Shown here one piece after another: positions 12,330-24,060 of a stretch of DNA of 64,000 bases. A program made the position numbers and the translations under genes. Every line of letters starts with the position of its first letter. Within the stretch, counting starts at the first letter, position 1. The DNA is from Paraphysomonas bandaiensis (taxonomy: Eukaryota > Chrysophyceae): contig CBFFRP010000277.1 of assembly GCA_965644295.1 (NCBI GenBank), forward strand, positions 124,001-188,000, in the 5' to 3' direction. The notes below the pieces were generated by a model that did no database searches, was not told the origin of the DNA, and saw nothing but the letters and a program-made list of their open reading frames with translations.

Positions 12330-15300
12330 CTAGTCAAAATCAAGTGCAGAAGTAGAATCAATCGTGGATAGCTTGGACGGCGCATGTGCAGTTCCATCAT
12401 CGAGGTGAAAAAATAATATCACAGCCGTAACATTATCAATTGAACCACGCTCAATTGCATCATCGACTAACTCCTGCGCAATAACTTCCGCGTCAACTTT
12501 TTCACCAATTTTTTTCCTCACATAATTTACAGCTAACTGTGGTTGAATTACATCCCAGAGACCATCTGTTGCAATTATGCAGAATTCTGTCATTGGTGTT
12601 ACAATTTCTGTGTATATATCCGGTACTGATATGACTGGCGATTTACTTTTATCAATATCCTTAAATGCTGTGTCACCGTAAGCTCTTGAAATAGCCAGAA
12701 CACCATTCACTCTGCAAAATGTTTTAGTAATACACCCTATAAAACTACATGTCGTTAACCTTTTATTTACAACTGATCCACCAGATTTTAACACTCTATT
12801 AATTTCGTCTGCATCATCTCCCACTCTATGTGTTCGATGAACTGAAACGGCTTTTCCACTTCTGCATAAGACACACATTGAGTCTCCCACATTGGCAATC
12901 GTTAGTTTCCGCGACCTGTGCAGACACGACCATGAGCAATTTGTACTTACAACGTAGTGGATAACTATACCTCCCATCATATACTACAATAACGCCAGTG
13001 CTACCAGAAGAATCTCTCGACTTCCGTAACATATCACATACCTACACCACAGACCCATAAGAATCAAAGCCCACTGACATTTACATTTTCAACCTCATTG
13101 TCTACATCATCGCAAGCATCAAGAATTGCATCGTTCAATGTTTTTGACGCATAAAAGGAACTCTTCTCCAGTAACTTGGAAACGATGTTTTCTGACAAAT
13201 ACTTCGAACACTTGAACCCACTGTGCCCATCAAATACACCGGCGATTGTCACGTACTGCAGATAGACCCTTTGTGGCTCGGTCAGTTGAGGGTGTGATAT
13301 TGCCAGAACGTCATCTCCTATGAAAAAATTTTCACCACAACAAGACAAAGCAACAAAAAAGCGATCTTCCTGGCATTTTCTGCATCCTTGTTCAGAATGA
13401 AACACTCCGCCACAGCCATTTCGAGAATTAATGTAAGAACCCTTGAGAATGACATTGTGAGGGCTGTATGCTTCTATTTGATCAGGTGAAAGCGCCGAAC
13501 CACCTTCCGTCAATGCCGAATTCGAAACTGGTCGCATAGCTAATGTGTCCATCATTTTTTCAAAATCGTTCATGGAAAGCTCCTCTGCTTTATCAGACCC
13601 GTAGTCACTTTTAGCTCTAGATAAATGATCTCTCCTTATCGAACCTTGAGCTGTTACTCCGAACCTACTTTCAATAATTTCGTCTGCGTCAGTATCATCA
13701 TCAGCAGACGAATTTCCACACATATTATCTCCATTCGAGAAGCGAAGATTCTTGGGGTACTGTTCATTTAACTTCGCATTCTTACTTAGAGGTGGCATTC
13801 TGTAGTTGCTTGTCTTAGACATCAGCTTACTCTGAAAATCTCTTGATCGCCGAGCTTGTTCGCTTTCATCCATTCCACCTCTATCGCTTCCCAACTCAGA
13901 TCCAGGAGTAGTTTTCTTTGCATTCGAGGTATTATCGCTCGTTGGAATCGATGAGCTCGACTTCATATTATCGTCTTTACTATCACTGTGATCACTATCG
14001 TCGTCGCTGTCATCATCACTGTCAAATTCTTCGTCATCAACCTTCTCAAATACATCAAGTGCCCAATCTGACGCCATTATATTTTCCTCGCCTTCTCCTG
14101 AATTACAGTCCTCGTCAATTTTATCTTTCTTTTCAACGCCGAAGCCAATGGACTTAAAAACTTCGTCATTATCCACAGTATTAACAGGGCCATTCATTGC
14201 CTTGGCCTCTTCGTCTATATACTTATCCGTTATATGTAACGTGTTCTTTCCTTCGTCTTTACTCATCCCAGCAGACTGTGCATGCATATTAGATCCATAA
14301 CTATCTACTGGTCGAGGCGGTACCCGTAACCACGGGTGTGTTATGACTTGATCCATATTGTACCTCAGTTTAGAGTCTTTCTCAAGCATATTAACGAGTA
14401 GATTCCTTAAACCAGGATCTAACGAACTAGGCGGAAATTCAAGTGGGTCGTTGATAATTTTATTGTAGAGAGCCATGATATTACTCGCAACAAACGGAGG
14501 CTGTCCAAATCGAAGCATATACATTGTTGCACCAATAGCCCATATGTCAGCTAATTGCCCGGAGAATGCCTCTGCCGCAGCACACAGCTCGGGAGACATA
14601 AATGCAGGAGTACCAGCAGCATCAACCAACTTTTGTGTGCTTCCATTTTCCAACATTTTCGAAATACCGAAGTCGGCAATCTTCACAACGCCGTCTTCGC
14701 CGACTAATATATTCTGCATACAACTGTAAAATTTCTCCGCATATAAATTAGCACAACTACCAACCTGTGGTTTGATATCACCATGGACAATATTTTGAAA
14801 GTGCAGATATCGTACTCCTGCAGTAACTTGTTTAAATATAACCCACAACTCGGAATCAGAAAGAGGTGTAAATGTCTTGGAGTTCTTGCGCCTTATTTCT
14901 TTAGAGTCCTTGTCCTTATCATCTTTATCGTCTCTCATCTTGATGAAATTTATTAAATCCCCTCGCTTCATATATTCCAACACGAGGTACATTTTATTCA
15001 CCTACAATAAAAGATATTGACGCACATACGAATGAATACCAAGCATACCTTCGGATCATCTAAAACTTCGAATAAGCGCAAAACATTAGGATGTTGCAAT
15101 TTCTTCATAATGGCAATTTCCCTTTTGATATCTTCAAAATATGTCTCAGACGTATTACCCCCTTTTTTCTTCTTCAGCATCTCCTTAGAAAAAATCTTCA
15201 TAGCAAAAAGTTGATCTGTGGTCCTATCTTTACAAAGCTTAACCTGCACATCACGCATTTTATTAAAGCAACTGAGTGTATACTCCCTTTACCTCCCCAT

Positions 15301-16735
15301 AACTTCCTGTGCCCAAAGTATCCAGCAATATAAAATTGTTAACGATATACCTCTTCTTCAACCAGTCACCAGTTGTAGGCTTGGCATGAGTTAATGTTGA
15401 CGGCAGTTGGGCTCTGTTTCTTTTCACATCTTTTGTTTCTTTGACCTCATGTTGCGTATACTTCGACGATCCACCAGAATGAACAATAGTTGACCCAGGC
15501 ATCATTGTTGTATTAGGCCTGCTAAGAGGTGGGTGAGGACGATTTGTAGGAACTGGCTTTGGTCCTGCAGACGCAAAAATTGGATTGGAAGGAGCTCGCT
15601 TAGGACCTACAGGACCAGCAGTATGATGCATTTGTCTCTGCAAGTTCCTTGGGGGAGGGGCTGGTTTAACAGGTTGTCCGATGCGCTTTGCTTGGCTACT
15701 TTCAATGTTTCCTTTCTTCGGAGGAGGTGTACCAGATGATAGACACTGCTGTGGAAGATTTAGTTTCGGCACATTTTGAGGTCTTTTTTGATCCTCGACC
15801 TCGTCATCATAATTTGTGAAAGTGGCATATAAATCATCGTCCATTTCTGAGGCAGATTTAATCAATTGAGATGGAGTATGCTTCACAGGCGTCTTATCGG
15901 GTGCCGAATTGTCAGACGTGGCGCCTCCCATATACGACTCAAAGTATTTAGACTTTGTGTCTAAGCAACTTTCAATATGTGTTGACTTCATATTCGTATT
16001 CGAGGCGGACCAATCATATAACTCACTCTCCTTCTCGGAAGCCTCATCCGAATCATCACTGTCGTCGCCAACACAACGTAAATTATTCAACCGGTCAATA
16101 TACGAATCTTTTTTCTTTGGTGTCTCGTATATTTTCTGGGTTGAATTGATAACCACTTCATTGTGTGGGTCAGGTCTTGGGTCCAACTGTGATCTAATCT
16201 TTGTGGAATTACTCAATTCCAACTGCTTTGCTTGTTCTTTGCTAGAATTTGAGTGTGTTGGATCGCGACACACTTTCTCAGGAGTATAAACGACATTATG
16301 ACCGATCGGAACTTGATGTTTGGAGATGGGACTCGACTGTGCGGTAATGTGACGGGGCTTTACGGAAGGTGGAGGTGGGCGACTCGGCTTCTTTACGCTT
16401 GTATTTTGGGGGGTTGATGGCTTACATTCAGGCTTCATAGTGTCCTTATCACACATTTTGCAATCTCCAACATCGCTTTTGCCACTGCTCTCTGAGTTCC
16501 ATCCGACCGTCGCCTGTTTACTCTTTTTTATTTCACTGAGTTTACTGTCGTATTCCCTTTTGTGATCACCCCACTGAGGCACGCTGTCACCAAGAGCAAG
16601 TTCTTTCATATCAACTGCTGGCGGATTGAGTTTAGGTCCTTCAACATTACTGCCAGTGTCAGGAGAGGCTTCCTTTTTACTCTCTGCACCGACTACATTT
16701 ATTTCCTTTTTGCTCGTAGATGCGGCACCTCCCAT
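12330..16735 (-). CDS. protein kinase-PP2C phosphatase fusion, predicted N-myristoylated
   Basis: Seven exons in transcript order: 16735-15293, 15243-15049, 15001-14765, 14713-13085, 13041-12971, 12915-12760 and 12711-12330. They encode 1370 residues. I start at the second in-frame ATG because it gives MGGAAS, a myristoylation-type N-terminus. Residues about 1-455 are Pro/Ser/Lys-rich. The kinase domain (about 463-755) has LGTGSYGEV, the lysine in FAMKIF, HGDIKPQN in place of HRD, DFG and SPE. An acidic linker follows (about 760-1050). The PP2C domain (about 1060-1350) has QEDRFF, FDGHSG, SGSTGV, a RVNGVLAISRAYGD segment, ATDGLWDV and DNVTAV, so all the metal-binding aspartates are present. 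The basic, charged insert before the alphaE helix (near DDKDDKDKDSKE) resembles the CaMKK/LKB1-side kinases. The same chain could phosphorylate and dephosphorylate targets at a membrane; this is inferred. Confidence 0.9.
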
Positions 16736-17489
16736 ACTCAACAGCAAATCAGTGCGCAGTAACCTACAAGTTACTCACTATGCAATATACGTAGAACTAT
16801 TGTCAAAGCAAGGCACTCTACAATGCCACTTCCAGATGATCAGTAACCATGACTTTGCACCTAACGCCAAAAAAAGACGATCACAGTGTCTAGAAGTACA
16901 TGTTCATAACTTCCGGTTCAGGACAGCTAACACGTGCACTATGTAGATCAGATTTAAAAGATATACACAATATTACTATTCGTCGGGTCTACTCCTGTAT
17001 GCGTATGAATGGCCCTCTGTGAACACTATTATCATACTTCACAATTAAATCAATCCAAAGACTACCTGTGAGGACCAGAGTGAATGTCTTTGAGGATACA
17101 GTAGTGCTACCACGACCACTTCTTTAGTTCCCTGATCTATATCTGCCCTTCACTGGTGTGATCCTTTCTCTTAAAGTGTTAGTTAATGAGGGCTGTAGCA
17201 TCTCTAGTAAAACGGCATTCCCAGCATCTGGACCTACCCCGACTACAGTATGTATTCATGCTGTAGTCCTTTTACCTTAAGATATTTCCACATATACTAC
17301 AGACTACAGCTAAATACGGCAGAGCATTGTACGTAGTTGGTGTATGTATGCACAGAGTGTGTATGTGGTTTGGTAGTTGTGCTTCCTGATAGGGCTGCAA
17401 GGACGATGAGGTTGAGAAGATGGTTTAACACCATAATATACCATCACTGTGGTCCATTAGGAATATTTCAATTTTACCGAGCAATTTGA
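16736..17489. other. divergent intergenic region
   Basis: About 750 bp between two genes transcribed away from each other (kinase-PP2C on minus, RER1 on plus). It presumably carries both promoters. I see no further open frame or repeat of note. Confidence 0.5.
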
Positions 17490-18140
17490 ATGCAAATGGA
17501 CAGTGAATCCAGTGGATTTGTTGATTCGTTATCGAGAAAGTGGCAGTATATATTGGATAAGTCGAGTCCACAAATTACCCTGCGATGGTCAATCATGGCT
17601 GCTTTTACTTGCATGTATGTGCTTCGCGTTTACCTTATAAACGGATGGTATATTGTGACATATGGGCTTGGTATTTATCTCCTTAATCAGCTTATTGGGT
17701 TTCTGTCTCCTCAGGTATCATTCGAACATGATTTCCTGTTGACCATTTGACTTTGCATGCTTCTTTATACAGTTTGACCCCGAAGTTGGTGATGGTGATA
17801 TGAGCCTTCCCACAAGAGAAGGAGACGAATTTAGGTAACATGTAAAGTACTAATTATGTGCAATCTAAGTGCATATTTCAGGCCTTTTGCAAGGCGATTA
17901 CCAGAATTTAAGTTTTGGTATTCGTGCACCCGAGCAGTTGCACTTGCTTTTTTCATGACATTCTTTGAAGTCTTTGATGTCCCTGTATTTTGGCCTATTC
18001 TACTTTTGTACTTCATAGTCTTGTTTTTCCTAACGATGAAGCGGCAAATAAAGCATATGATAAAGCACAAATATGTGCCTTGGAGCTGGGGAAAGCAAAA
18101 ATATAACACAAAGAATTCCGTAAATCATGCGAAAAAGTAA
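17490..18140 (+). CDS. RER1: RER1, Golgi-to-ER retrieval receptor
   Basis: Three exons, 17490-17714, 17773-17834 and 17882-18140, give 181 residues. The second ATG (17496) would give 179, and either start is possible. The yeast and animal family is about 190-200 residues. The family sequence is clear: [19 protein letters not shown] at the N-terminus, then a first pair of membrane segments ([36 protein letters not shown]), the acidic loop [23 protein letters not shown], and a second membrane pair ending in a basic, lysine-rich tail. RER1 cycles between cis-Golgi and ER and returns escaped membrane proteins and unassembled subunits. The introns are 58 and 47 bp. Confidence 0.96.
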
Positions 18141-19031
18141 TTAGATATTGCCCATTTCGCACACTATATTTCTGATCATTGAATTTAAGTAAAAGTGATA
18201 GCGTCCTGCGAAATTATTACACTTTATCTCTTGTACTTTTTTCTGCATACTTACTGGAAGTATACCGTTACTTCTTGTGGCAACGCAAACAACCCTTACA
18301 TTAATGAGGTGAGATTATTCACCCCCCTAATTGCGGAAAAATTTTAGGATAAACTTTCCACAGGAATTTTGTTTGTGAAGTATGAATCATGAATACTATC
18401 TCTCATAACTATTCGCCAACTTTCTTCTTACATACTACAAAGGTAAATATCTGTCGTATATGTGTTATGATAAGTTCGAAAAGACGAGGAGGAGAGTCAA
18501 GCGCTTATTACCCCACCTCCCATAGATCATAGACCATAGAGGCTTCTCTCGTTAATAGTTTACGTTTATAGCCTTTACATCTGATATTTTCATTAACTTT
18601 GGACACATTTTATCTATACTTGTTTTATCTTTTCAGTTGTAACTTTTTGACAAAACAATTGTCAAAGTCATGTGACATGTCTTCTATTTTCTCGTCATCT
18701 TCAACTCCTTTTCAACTGCAACTTTTATTTTTTTCAATGGTTTTGCAACGTTGCTATCTATGTCACAAGAGTTAATTGCATTAATATGTTTATCGTGTTG
18801 CATTTTTCATGAAAATGGAACTCCTAAATAATAAATAATTGACGAAGCACAGTTTCTGTTGAAGTGACAGATCGTCTAATAATATATCATTAGTAAGAAC
18901 TGCAACAACTCCATCGGAAGTATTAAATAAGAGATACATTATGAAATACTTTGCATATTATTATCACTATCTGAACAAGCGAATGCATTGCAATGAACAG
19001 TGCAGCAGCAAAACAAATGTTCTCTGTCAAA
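18141..19031. other. intergenic region between convergent genes
   Basis: About 890 bp of AT-rich sequence between the 3' ends of RER1 (+) and BRX1 (-). No gene, repeat or structured RNA is recognised. Confidence 0.5.
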
Positions 19032-19982
19032 CTACGCTTTGAATACATTTAGACTTGACAATTCATCAGCAGGGGGCTGAATTGTCTGCAGCATTTCCTC
19101 GCGACGGCGCTTGTGATTAGCCCTATCCACAAATTGGTTCCTGTACCAAATATTAGTTCCCTATTACCGTGTTTCATATAGTTTCAACGTACCCTTTCCT
19201 TTTCCTGACAGATGCTCTCTCCTCGTTAGGAGAAACAAAAGCTGGGTTACTATACACAGTTGCGCCGCCAAGCGAGCCACTAAATATCCTTATCGGAATA
19301 AGCACCATTCTGGGCCCGATTTCAATGAGTTGAGTATCCTTTTCACCTTTATCAGATTTATTTAGTATTTGATAGTTTCGGATCCCTTAAAGCAATTGTG
19401 AGACATGTCGCAAATACATCTGTACAACTTACATATGTTGTTCTTGACAACATAAAAGCACATAATTCTGTCTACGAAAGGCTTAGATTTGGGATGCCCA
19501 AGAGGGGTTCCAAAGGCATCGTTCAGTAGACATTTCAGCACGCGCATGTGTGGGGATTCGTCAAAATGACTGTCGAAATTAAGAAGTGGACGAGATCCAA
19601 GCATACAATTCCCAGTGAGCTTCAGTTCATCCATTGTATGTATATTAACAACATGAAATTTCGCACTGGGCCCATCAGGTGTTTTCGCAATATGCATGTA
19701 CAGGTCTTGTCTCTTCCTACATTCCAAGTAAAGAATCTGATTGCAACTACGCATCTCAGCGATATCATTTATGGCCTGAATATCCCCCTTAGAGTCAAGT
19801 TTGTTGTCTTTCTTGTGATGGGGTATTAACTTCTTTAAATCCTCCATTAGGTGTCGAAATCTTGCATTGATACCTCTGGAGGCGATGATCAACACTCTCT
19901 GCTTATTCGTGTATGCCACAGGCTTGGCTTTCTTCTCCTCTGATTTCGCAGCGGAATTACCTTTTTGTGCGCGCTTTATCAT
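19032..19982 (-). CDS. BRX1: BRX1, Brix-domain 60S ribosome biogenesis factor
   Basis: Three exons: 19982-19433, 19385-19193 and 19140-19032, giving 283 residues. The sequence follows the family closely: a lysine-rich start, then QRVLIIASRGINARFRHLM, LDSKGDIQAINDIAEMRSC, the DLYMHIAKTPDGPSAKFHV segment, HPKSKPFVDRI, WIRNYQI, IEIGPRMVLIPIRIF and GGATVYSNPAFVSPN. BRX1 acts with EBP2 in the nucleolus in early 60S subunit assembly. Intron 1 ends in tttaag, an AAG acceptor instead of CAG or TAG; the protein match either side (NNI then WIRNYQI) makes the boundary secure. The gene is head to head with RPF2, another Brix-domain 60S factor, across 443 bp. Confidence 0.95.
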
Positions 19983-20425
19983 AATGACTTGCTCTTATTT
20001 AATATGATTATAGTATATTAAAGTACACGATATGGTGTGATTGGAGTGCACACGCAGTTCAGTGACTCACCAACCAATAATTACTTCTGTACACTTTGTA
20101 GCTAAAATACTGACTACTCCCCATACATATTAGTACATCTGTATGTACTATACCTACTGCTGTATATGCGTATATGAGCTATATATCCCTGCTTTTTATG
20201 AGGTTGAAATATACTGTTGGACGAGATGGGCGACAGATGAATGGTGCATAAAAAAAGGATGCTGGACTTGTTTTTTATTCTGTTTTTTGTGGCCTTTTAT
20301 GCGTATGCTGTGTGTTAAGTATGAAAAGCGCCGTTTATACATCTCACCTCCATTCAATTACTGTACTGTGGATTATTCATTACTTAAACTCTGTTCACTT
20401 ACTCTGTTGGAGAATCCTAGTTACC
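19983..20425. promoter_or_regulatory. shared divergent region between BRX1 and RPF2
   Basis: These 443 bp separate the start codons of two ribosome-biogenesis genes transcribed in opposite directions, so this is a likely bidirectional promoter. No consensus element can be named with confidence. Open frames across it are not conserved-looking. Confidence 0.5.
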
Positions 20426-21519
20426 ATGACTGTTGCAGATGGTAAGAAGTCGAGATCAAAGCGTGTGGAGCGCATATTAAAGAAAAGAGAGCCCTTGCTG
20501 ATTGAGAACACTAAGAAGGTTCTTGTTTTAAGGGGACACAGAACCAGCCAGAATATTATCGATGTATTGAAAGATGTGGTAAGTTAGCTAGAATTCTATT
20601 GTTTTTTGTGGTTATTCTCCTGTAGTCGAAGTTGTCCAAACCCCATACGAAAAGCCTTTCACGCAAAAACGACATTCATCCTCTGGAAGATTGCAACTCG
20701 CTGGAATTTCTTTGCGACAAAAATGATTGTTCATTATTTGCATTAGGTTCGCATTCAAAAAAGAGGCCCCACAACTTGGTGTTGGTATGCGTGCGAATGT
20801 TTGATATCTTGGAGATAAACTTTCTTTTAGGGTCGTCTCCACAATAAGCACGTTCTCGATGTTGTAGAATTCGGTGTTGATAATTTCCGACCGATTGAGA
20901 GTTTTGCTGGTATATCAAAAGCTATCGGATCGAAACCTGCTTTCGTGTTTGTTGGTGACAACTGGGAAGTAGACTCGACACTTTCACGCGTCCAAAATCT
21001 CATTATAGGTCATTTCAGTCGCTGTTGTCTACTCGTATTCACACTGTTGTTACAGATTTTTTCAGAGGAGATAAAGTTGATATGCTTTCTCTGAAAGGAC
21101 TGGATCATGTTATTGCGTGTTTTTCACACGAGGGGGTTATATTGATGCGGCTCTATGCATTAAACTTCAAAAAGTCTGGCAGCAAAGTACGTTTGTGTAC
21201 CGATTGTGTGCTGTTGTCATCAATGTTCGACAGATTCCGCTTTCAACTCTTGCTCCGATGGGGCCGTTTATGGACTTGACCATTAGAAGGACCACGTTAG
21301 CTCCGAACGATATGTTTGATGCAGCTTGTAGGATCCCTAAAGAGTAAGGCGTTCCGTTGGTTGTGTATTTGTATTGATTGTTGTCGCAGACTAAAAGCTA
21401 AGAGTAGAAAGAATGTTACCAAATCAGGTATAGGAGAGTCTATTGGTCGTGTTCACATGAAGAAGCAAAACTTCGATGGGCTGCCTGGAAGAAAGATTGC
21501 AGTGTTGCGCAAGAAGTAG
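20426..21519 (+). CDS. RPF2: RPF2, Brix-domain 60S/5S RNP assembly factor
   Basis: Six exons: 20426-20578, 20626-20784, 20831-21008, 21056-21186, 21234-21343 and 21390-21519, giving 286 residues. Landmarks are KREPLLIENTKKVLVLRG, LKDVSKLSKPHTKSL, RKNDIHPLEDCNSLEFLCDK, GSHSKKRPHNLVLGRLHNKH, DFFRGDKVDMLSLKGLDHVI, LNFKKSGSK and APMGPFMDLTIRR, ending in a basic tail. RPF2 partners with RRS1 to load 5S rRNA, RPL5 and RPL11 onto pre-60S particles. I chose the ATG at 20426 because upstream frame sequence is not conserved-looking, and the Thr-Val-Ala-Asp start leads straight into the basic N-terminal helix. All introns are 46-48 bp. Confidence 0.95.
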
Positions 21520-21895
21520 TATTTCTATAGTCGTTTTAAGTTTGGCATGAAATCGTGTAAGAAAGGAGATATTTATGTGCGAGACATTATCTTACTATTT
21601 TCCTGTAACCGGTTACAGTAGTTGTATTAATTGAATTGACTGTTTTTAAGTGCTACGATTGAGTAGACGAGATAGTTCTGTGGGAAGAGAATTCAGCAAC
21701 GAAGTAGATCAAGGAGAGTATTGCAAACTATAAATATAACGGCCAATGTCGAAAGGCTGACGAAAGAACATGGCGGCTGCTTCGACCTCCACATGATAGT
21801 GCTTAACGTTTAAAGAATGCAATTCATCATTTATATATTACTGTCATTGCGCATGAAAGAGGAACCTTAGCTAAGCGAACGACCAAAATTTTATG
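21520..21895. other. intergenic region between convergent genes
   Basis: About 375 bp between the 3' ends of RPF2 (+) and the Sac1-like gene (-). Nothing recognised. Confidence 0.5.
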
Positions 21896-23749
21896 TCAAT
21901 GTAATGCCGGCTTTGGTAATAATCGAGGGTGGTTAACTAGATGTTCTCCAATTTTTGACCCTCTCTTAACAACGACATAGAAGACATAAGTAACAAACAA
22001 AGCAGTGACAACGCAAGAAACTATCAAGTGCCTAGTTAATGAATCATTTGATGAGATTCGGCCGGAAATTCTCGACGCCACTATAAGTAAGCCTGTAAAT
22101 ATTAACACTAAAAGAACGAACGCCTTATTCAAGTTTTCGCATAACGAGTCTGTCTCTGTGTATCGTTGCGAAAAAGGAGATGGAGCGGACACGTCAGGAT
22201 GATAATTTCCAACCAGAAGATCAATAGCATCCTGTTTCTCACCATCAAGGAAATTGTTGATATAATACCGAACACAAGAATTGACACCATCCTTTAACAT
22301 TCCCTGTAGTGTTCGCTTCCCAGTTTTCGTGAAATCAACTTTTAGAGCCCCAGTCCCCGCGTACAAAATAGACATTTCATTCGCATGAGCAACCCATACA
22401 CTTTTATATATACTTTCAAATTTACTGAATGGCAGCTCCAACACCTTTTCACCTTTCATAATATCTGTCCTCCCTATTTGCATAAGAATCGCACGACGAG
22501 CAAACACTGATTGGACAACGTTAGTACGGTCTAGGTTGTCCATACAATTCGTACGAAACACACCGTTCTGCCATGAAGTAATCTCGCCAGAGCCCAAACG
22601 ACAAAAATAGGATTGTGACGTAAACACATCATCTAAATGAAAAACAAGTTTCGAAATGTTATTCCACTTCCCCTTTAATCTACACTCGTGGTGAAAATCA
22701 AACCAAACATATTGCATCTGAGTAGAAATATTTCGTTGGACTCTATCAACCACTTCTTTAAACTCAACTGCAAGTTTTCCTTGATCATTTTTCCCATCAA
22801 CAAGGTTTATGAACACCACACTGCATGCTCCGGTAGCATCTGAGCAATCATTGACGACATCATTTACATGTTTTTCACACCACTCAATTGATTTATATCT
22901 GTCATCAGATATAAACACCTTAGGATCATACTTCATATGAACAGGGGATGCCCAACTCACAGGTATTGAGCCTCTTATCTGTACATGTGAACAAACCTTT
23001 CCATTTGGAAATATTAAAATTTGTTCGGTTTCGACATAATTGGCAACATATCCTAACTCATCGACTCCACGTCTCGTAAACCTACACCCTTGGCGCATGC
23101 GCGATCTCCTTGAAATGAGAAGTAGAGTAAATTTCTCGTCATCAACTTCACACCCAGGTCGGAAATCTATGTAAGCGGACATAAAAGGTACTATCCACTC
23201 ATCAGCGCGGCAACTGATCATATCCATAACTGAATCTCGATTCCAAAAAAACTTCACATTGGCTCTCATCCAGATGGGATCTAAACGGCGCTTCACATTC
23301 AATCTGGAAAGTCGCTGCTGAGTAGACGTAACGTCGTAAAAATACGAGAAAAAAAAAGTATGCATTTTGAATGCAGAATGTAGCAACTGCAGATATTTAT
23401 CCTCGTCTCGCTGTTTGTTTTCTGATAGAAGTCTCCCATTTCGAAATAGCGGCACCACCACCACTTTTAGAGCCTTACGAATCTCAATACCATTGCATGC
23501 AACAAAGCTTTCTGACTCTACTACTAATGCCACATATGGTCCACTGAGAAGGTCGTAAAATCCAAAAATAGCTTCAATCGGTAAAGTGTGATACTGCCCA
23601 CCGATATCTGCTAACTGGGCTCGATCACAAACTTGCATGTCACGCGACCACCCTTCTTTTATTTGCGTAACCACTAAACATGATCCTGTCTCCAAGTTTT
23701 CAAACACAGCTCTGGTGCCATAAGTTTTTAGCACGCGACCCTTCGTCAT
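21896..23749 (-). CDS. SAC1: SAC1-type phosphoinositide phosphatase
   Basis: A single 617-codon exon, unusual here because most neighbours carry several introns. The Sac domain spans about residues 60-470. It carries the catalytic signature CMDNLDRTNVVQ with the nucleophile Cys at about residue 402, matching the CX5R(T/S) motif of Sac phosphatases. Upstream conserved pieces include RSRMRQGCRFTRRGVDELGY, NYVETEQI and GSIPVSW. Two hydrophobic segments near the C-terminus (AFVLLVLIFTGLLIVASRI and LIVSCVVTALFVTYVFYVVV) followed by a basic tail match the ER/Golgi tail-hairpin of Sac1, which hydrolyses PI4P at ER contact sites. The length is close to yeast and human Sac1 (about 590-620). The assignment to Sac1 rather than Fig4 or synaptojanin rests on the two membrane segments. 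Confidence 0.93.
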   Translation of the reverse strand: MTKGRVLKTYGTRAVFENLETGSCLVVTQIKEGWSRDMQVCDRAQLADIGGQYHTLPIEAIFGFYDLLSGPYVALVVESESFVACNGIEIRKALKVVVVPLFRNGRLLSENKQRDEDKYLQLLHSAFKMHTFFFSYFYDVTSTQQRLSRLNVKRRLDPIWMRANVKFFWNRDSVMDMISCRADEWIVPFMSAYIDFRPGCEVDDEKFTLLLISRRSRMRQGCRFTRRGVDELGYVANYVETEQILIFPNGKVCSHVQIRGSIPVSWASPVHMKYDPKVFISDDRYKSIEWCEKHVNDVVNDCSDATGACSVVFINLVDGKNDQGKLAVEFKEVVDRVQRNISTQMQYVWFDFHHECRLKGKWNNISKLVFHLDDVFTSQSYFCRLGSGEITSWQNGVFRTNCMDNLDRTNVVQSVFARRAILMQIGRTDIMKGEKVLELPFSKFESIYKSVWVAHANEMSILYAGTGALKVDFTKTGKRTLQGMLKDGVNSCVRYYINNFLDGEKQDAIDLLVGNYHPDVSAPSPFSQRYTETDSLCENLNKAFVLLVLIFTGLLIVASRISGRISSNDSLTRHLIVSCVVTALFVTYVFYVVVKRGSKIGEHLVNHPRLLPKPALH

Positions 23750-24060
23750 CGACCAATCACAATACCCTGTCCTAAGGACCTCTCGCTTAATAGAGTTTTC
23801 GTTAGATAGAAACAGAGGATTATCAGCAATTCAAGCGCTTAAATTACTGGTGAACAGCAAGTACTGACACAGTCTGATACAGTAATGTAATTAGCTCTTC
23901 CTGTCTATTGAGGGGTGTTGGTCATGCAGTGTGTTAGTATCTATCTTCCACAGCAATATTAGGTAGAGAGGATGAGTACAGCAGTATTTGTGGGGGTAGT
24001 TCTATGTATTCGCCTCTGCTGTTTATGGTTTGAACCTCTCTGCTGTGCACAGCAGTATTC
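23750..24060. other. intergenic region flanking the palindromic element
   Basis: About 310 bp upstream of the Sac1-like start, ending in the left target duplication GTATTC (24055-24060). No gene seen. Confidence 0.5.

Noticed and set aside
20143-20445. 100-codon frame upstream of RPF2
   Set aside because: Lies in the divergent promoter region, is Cys/Tyr-rich, and runs in a different frame from the RPF2 start.
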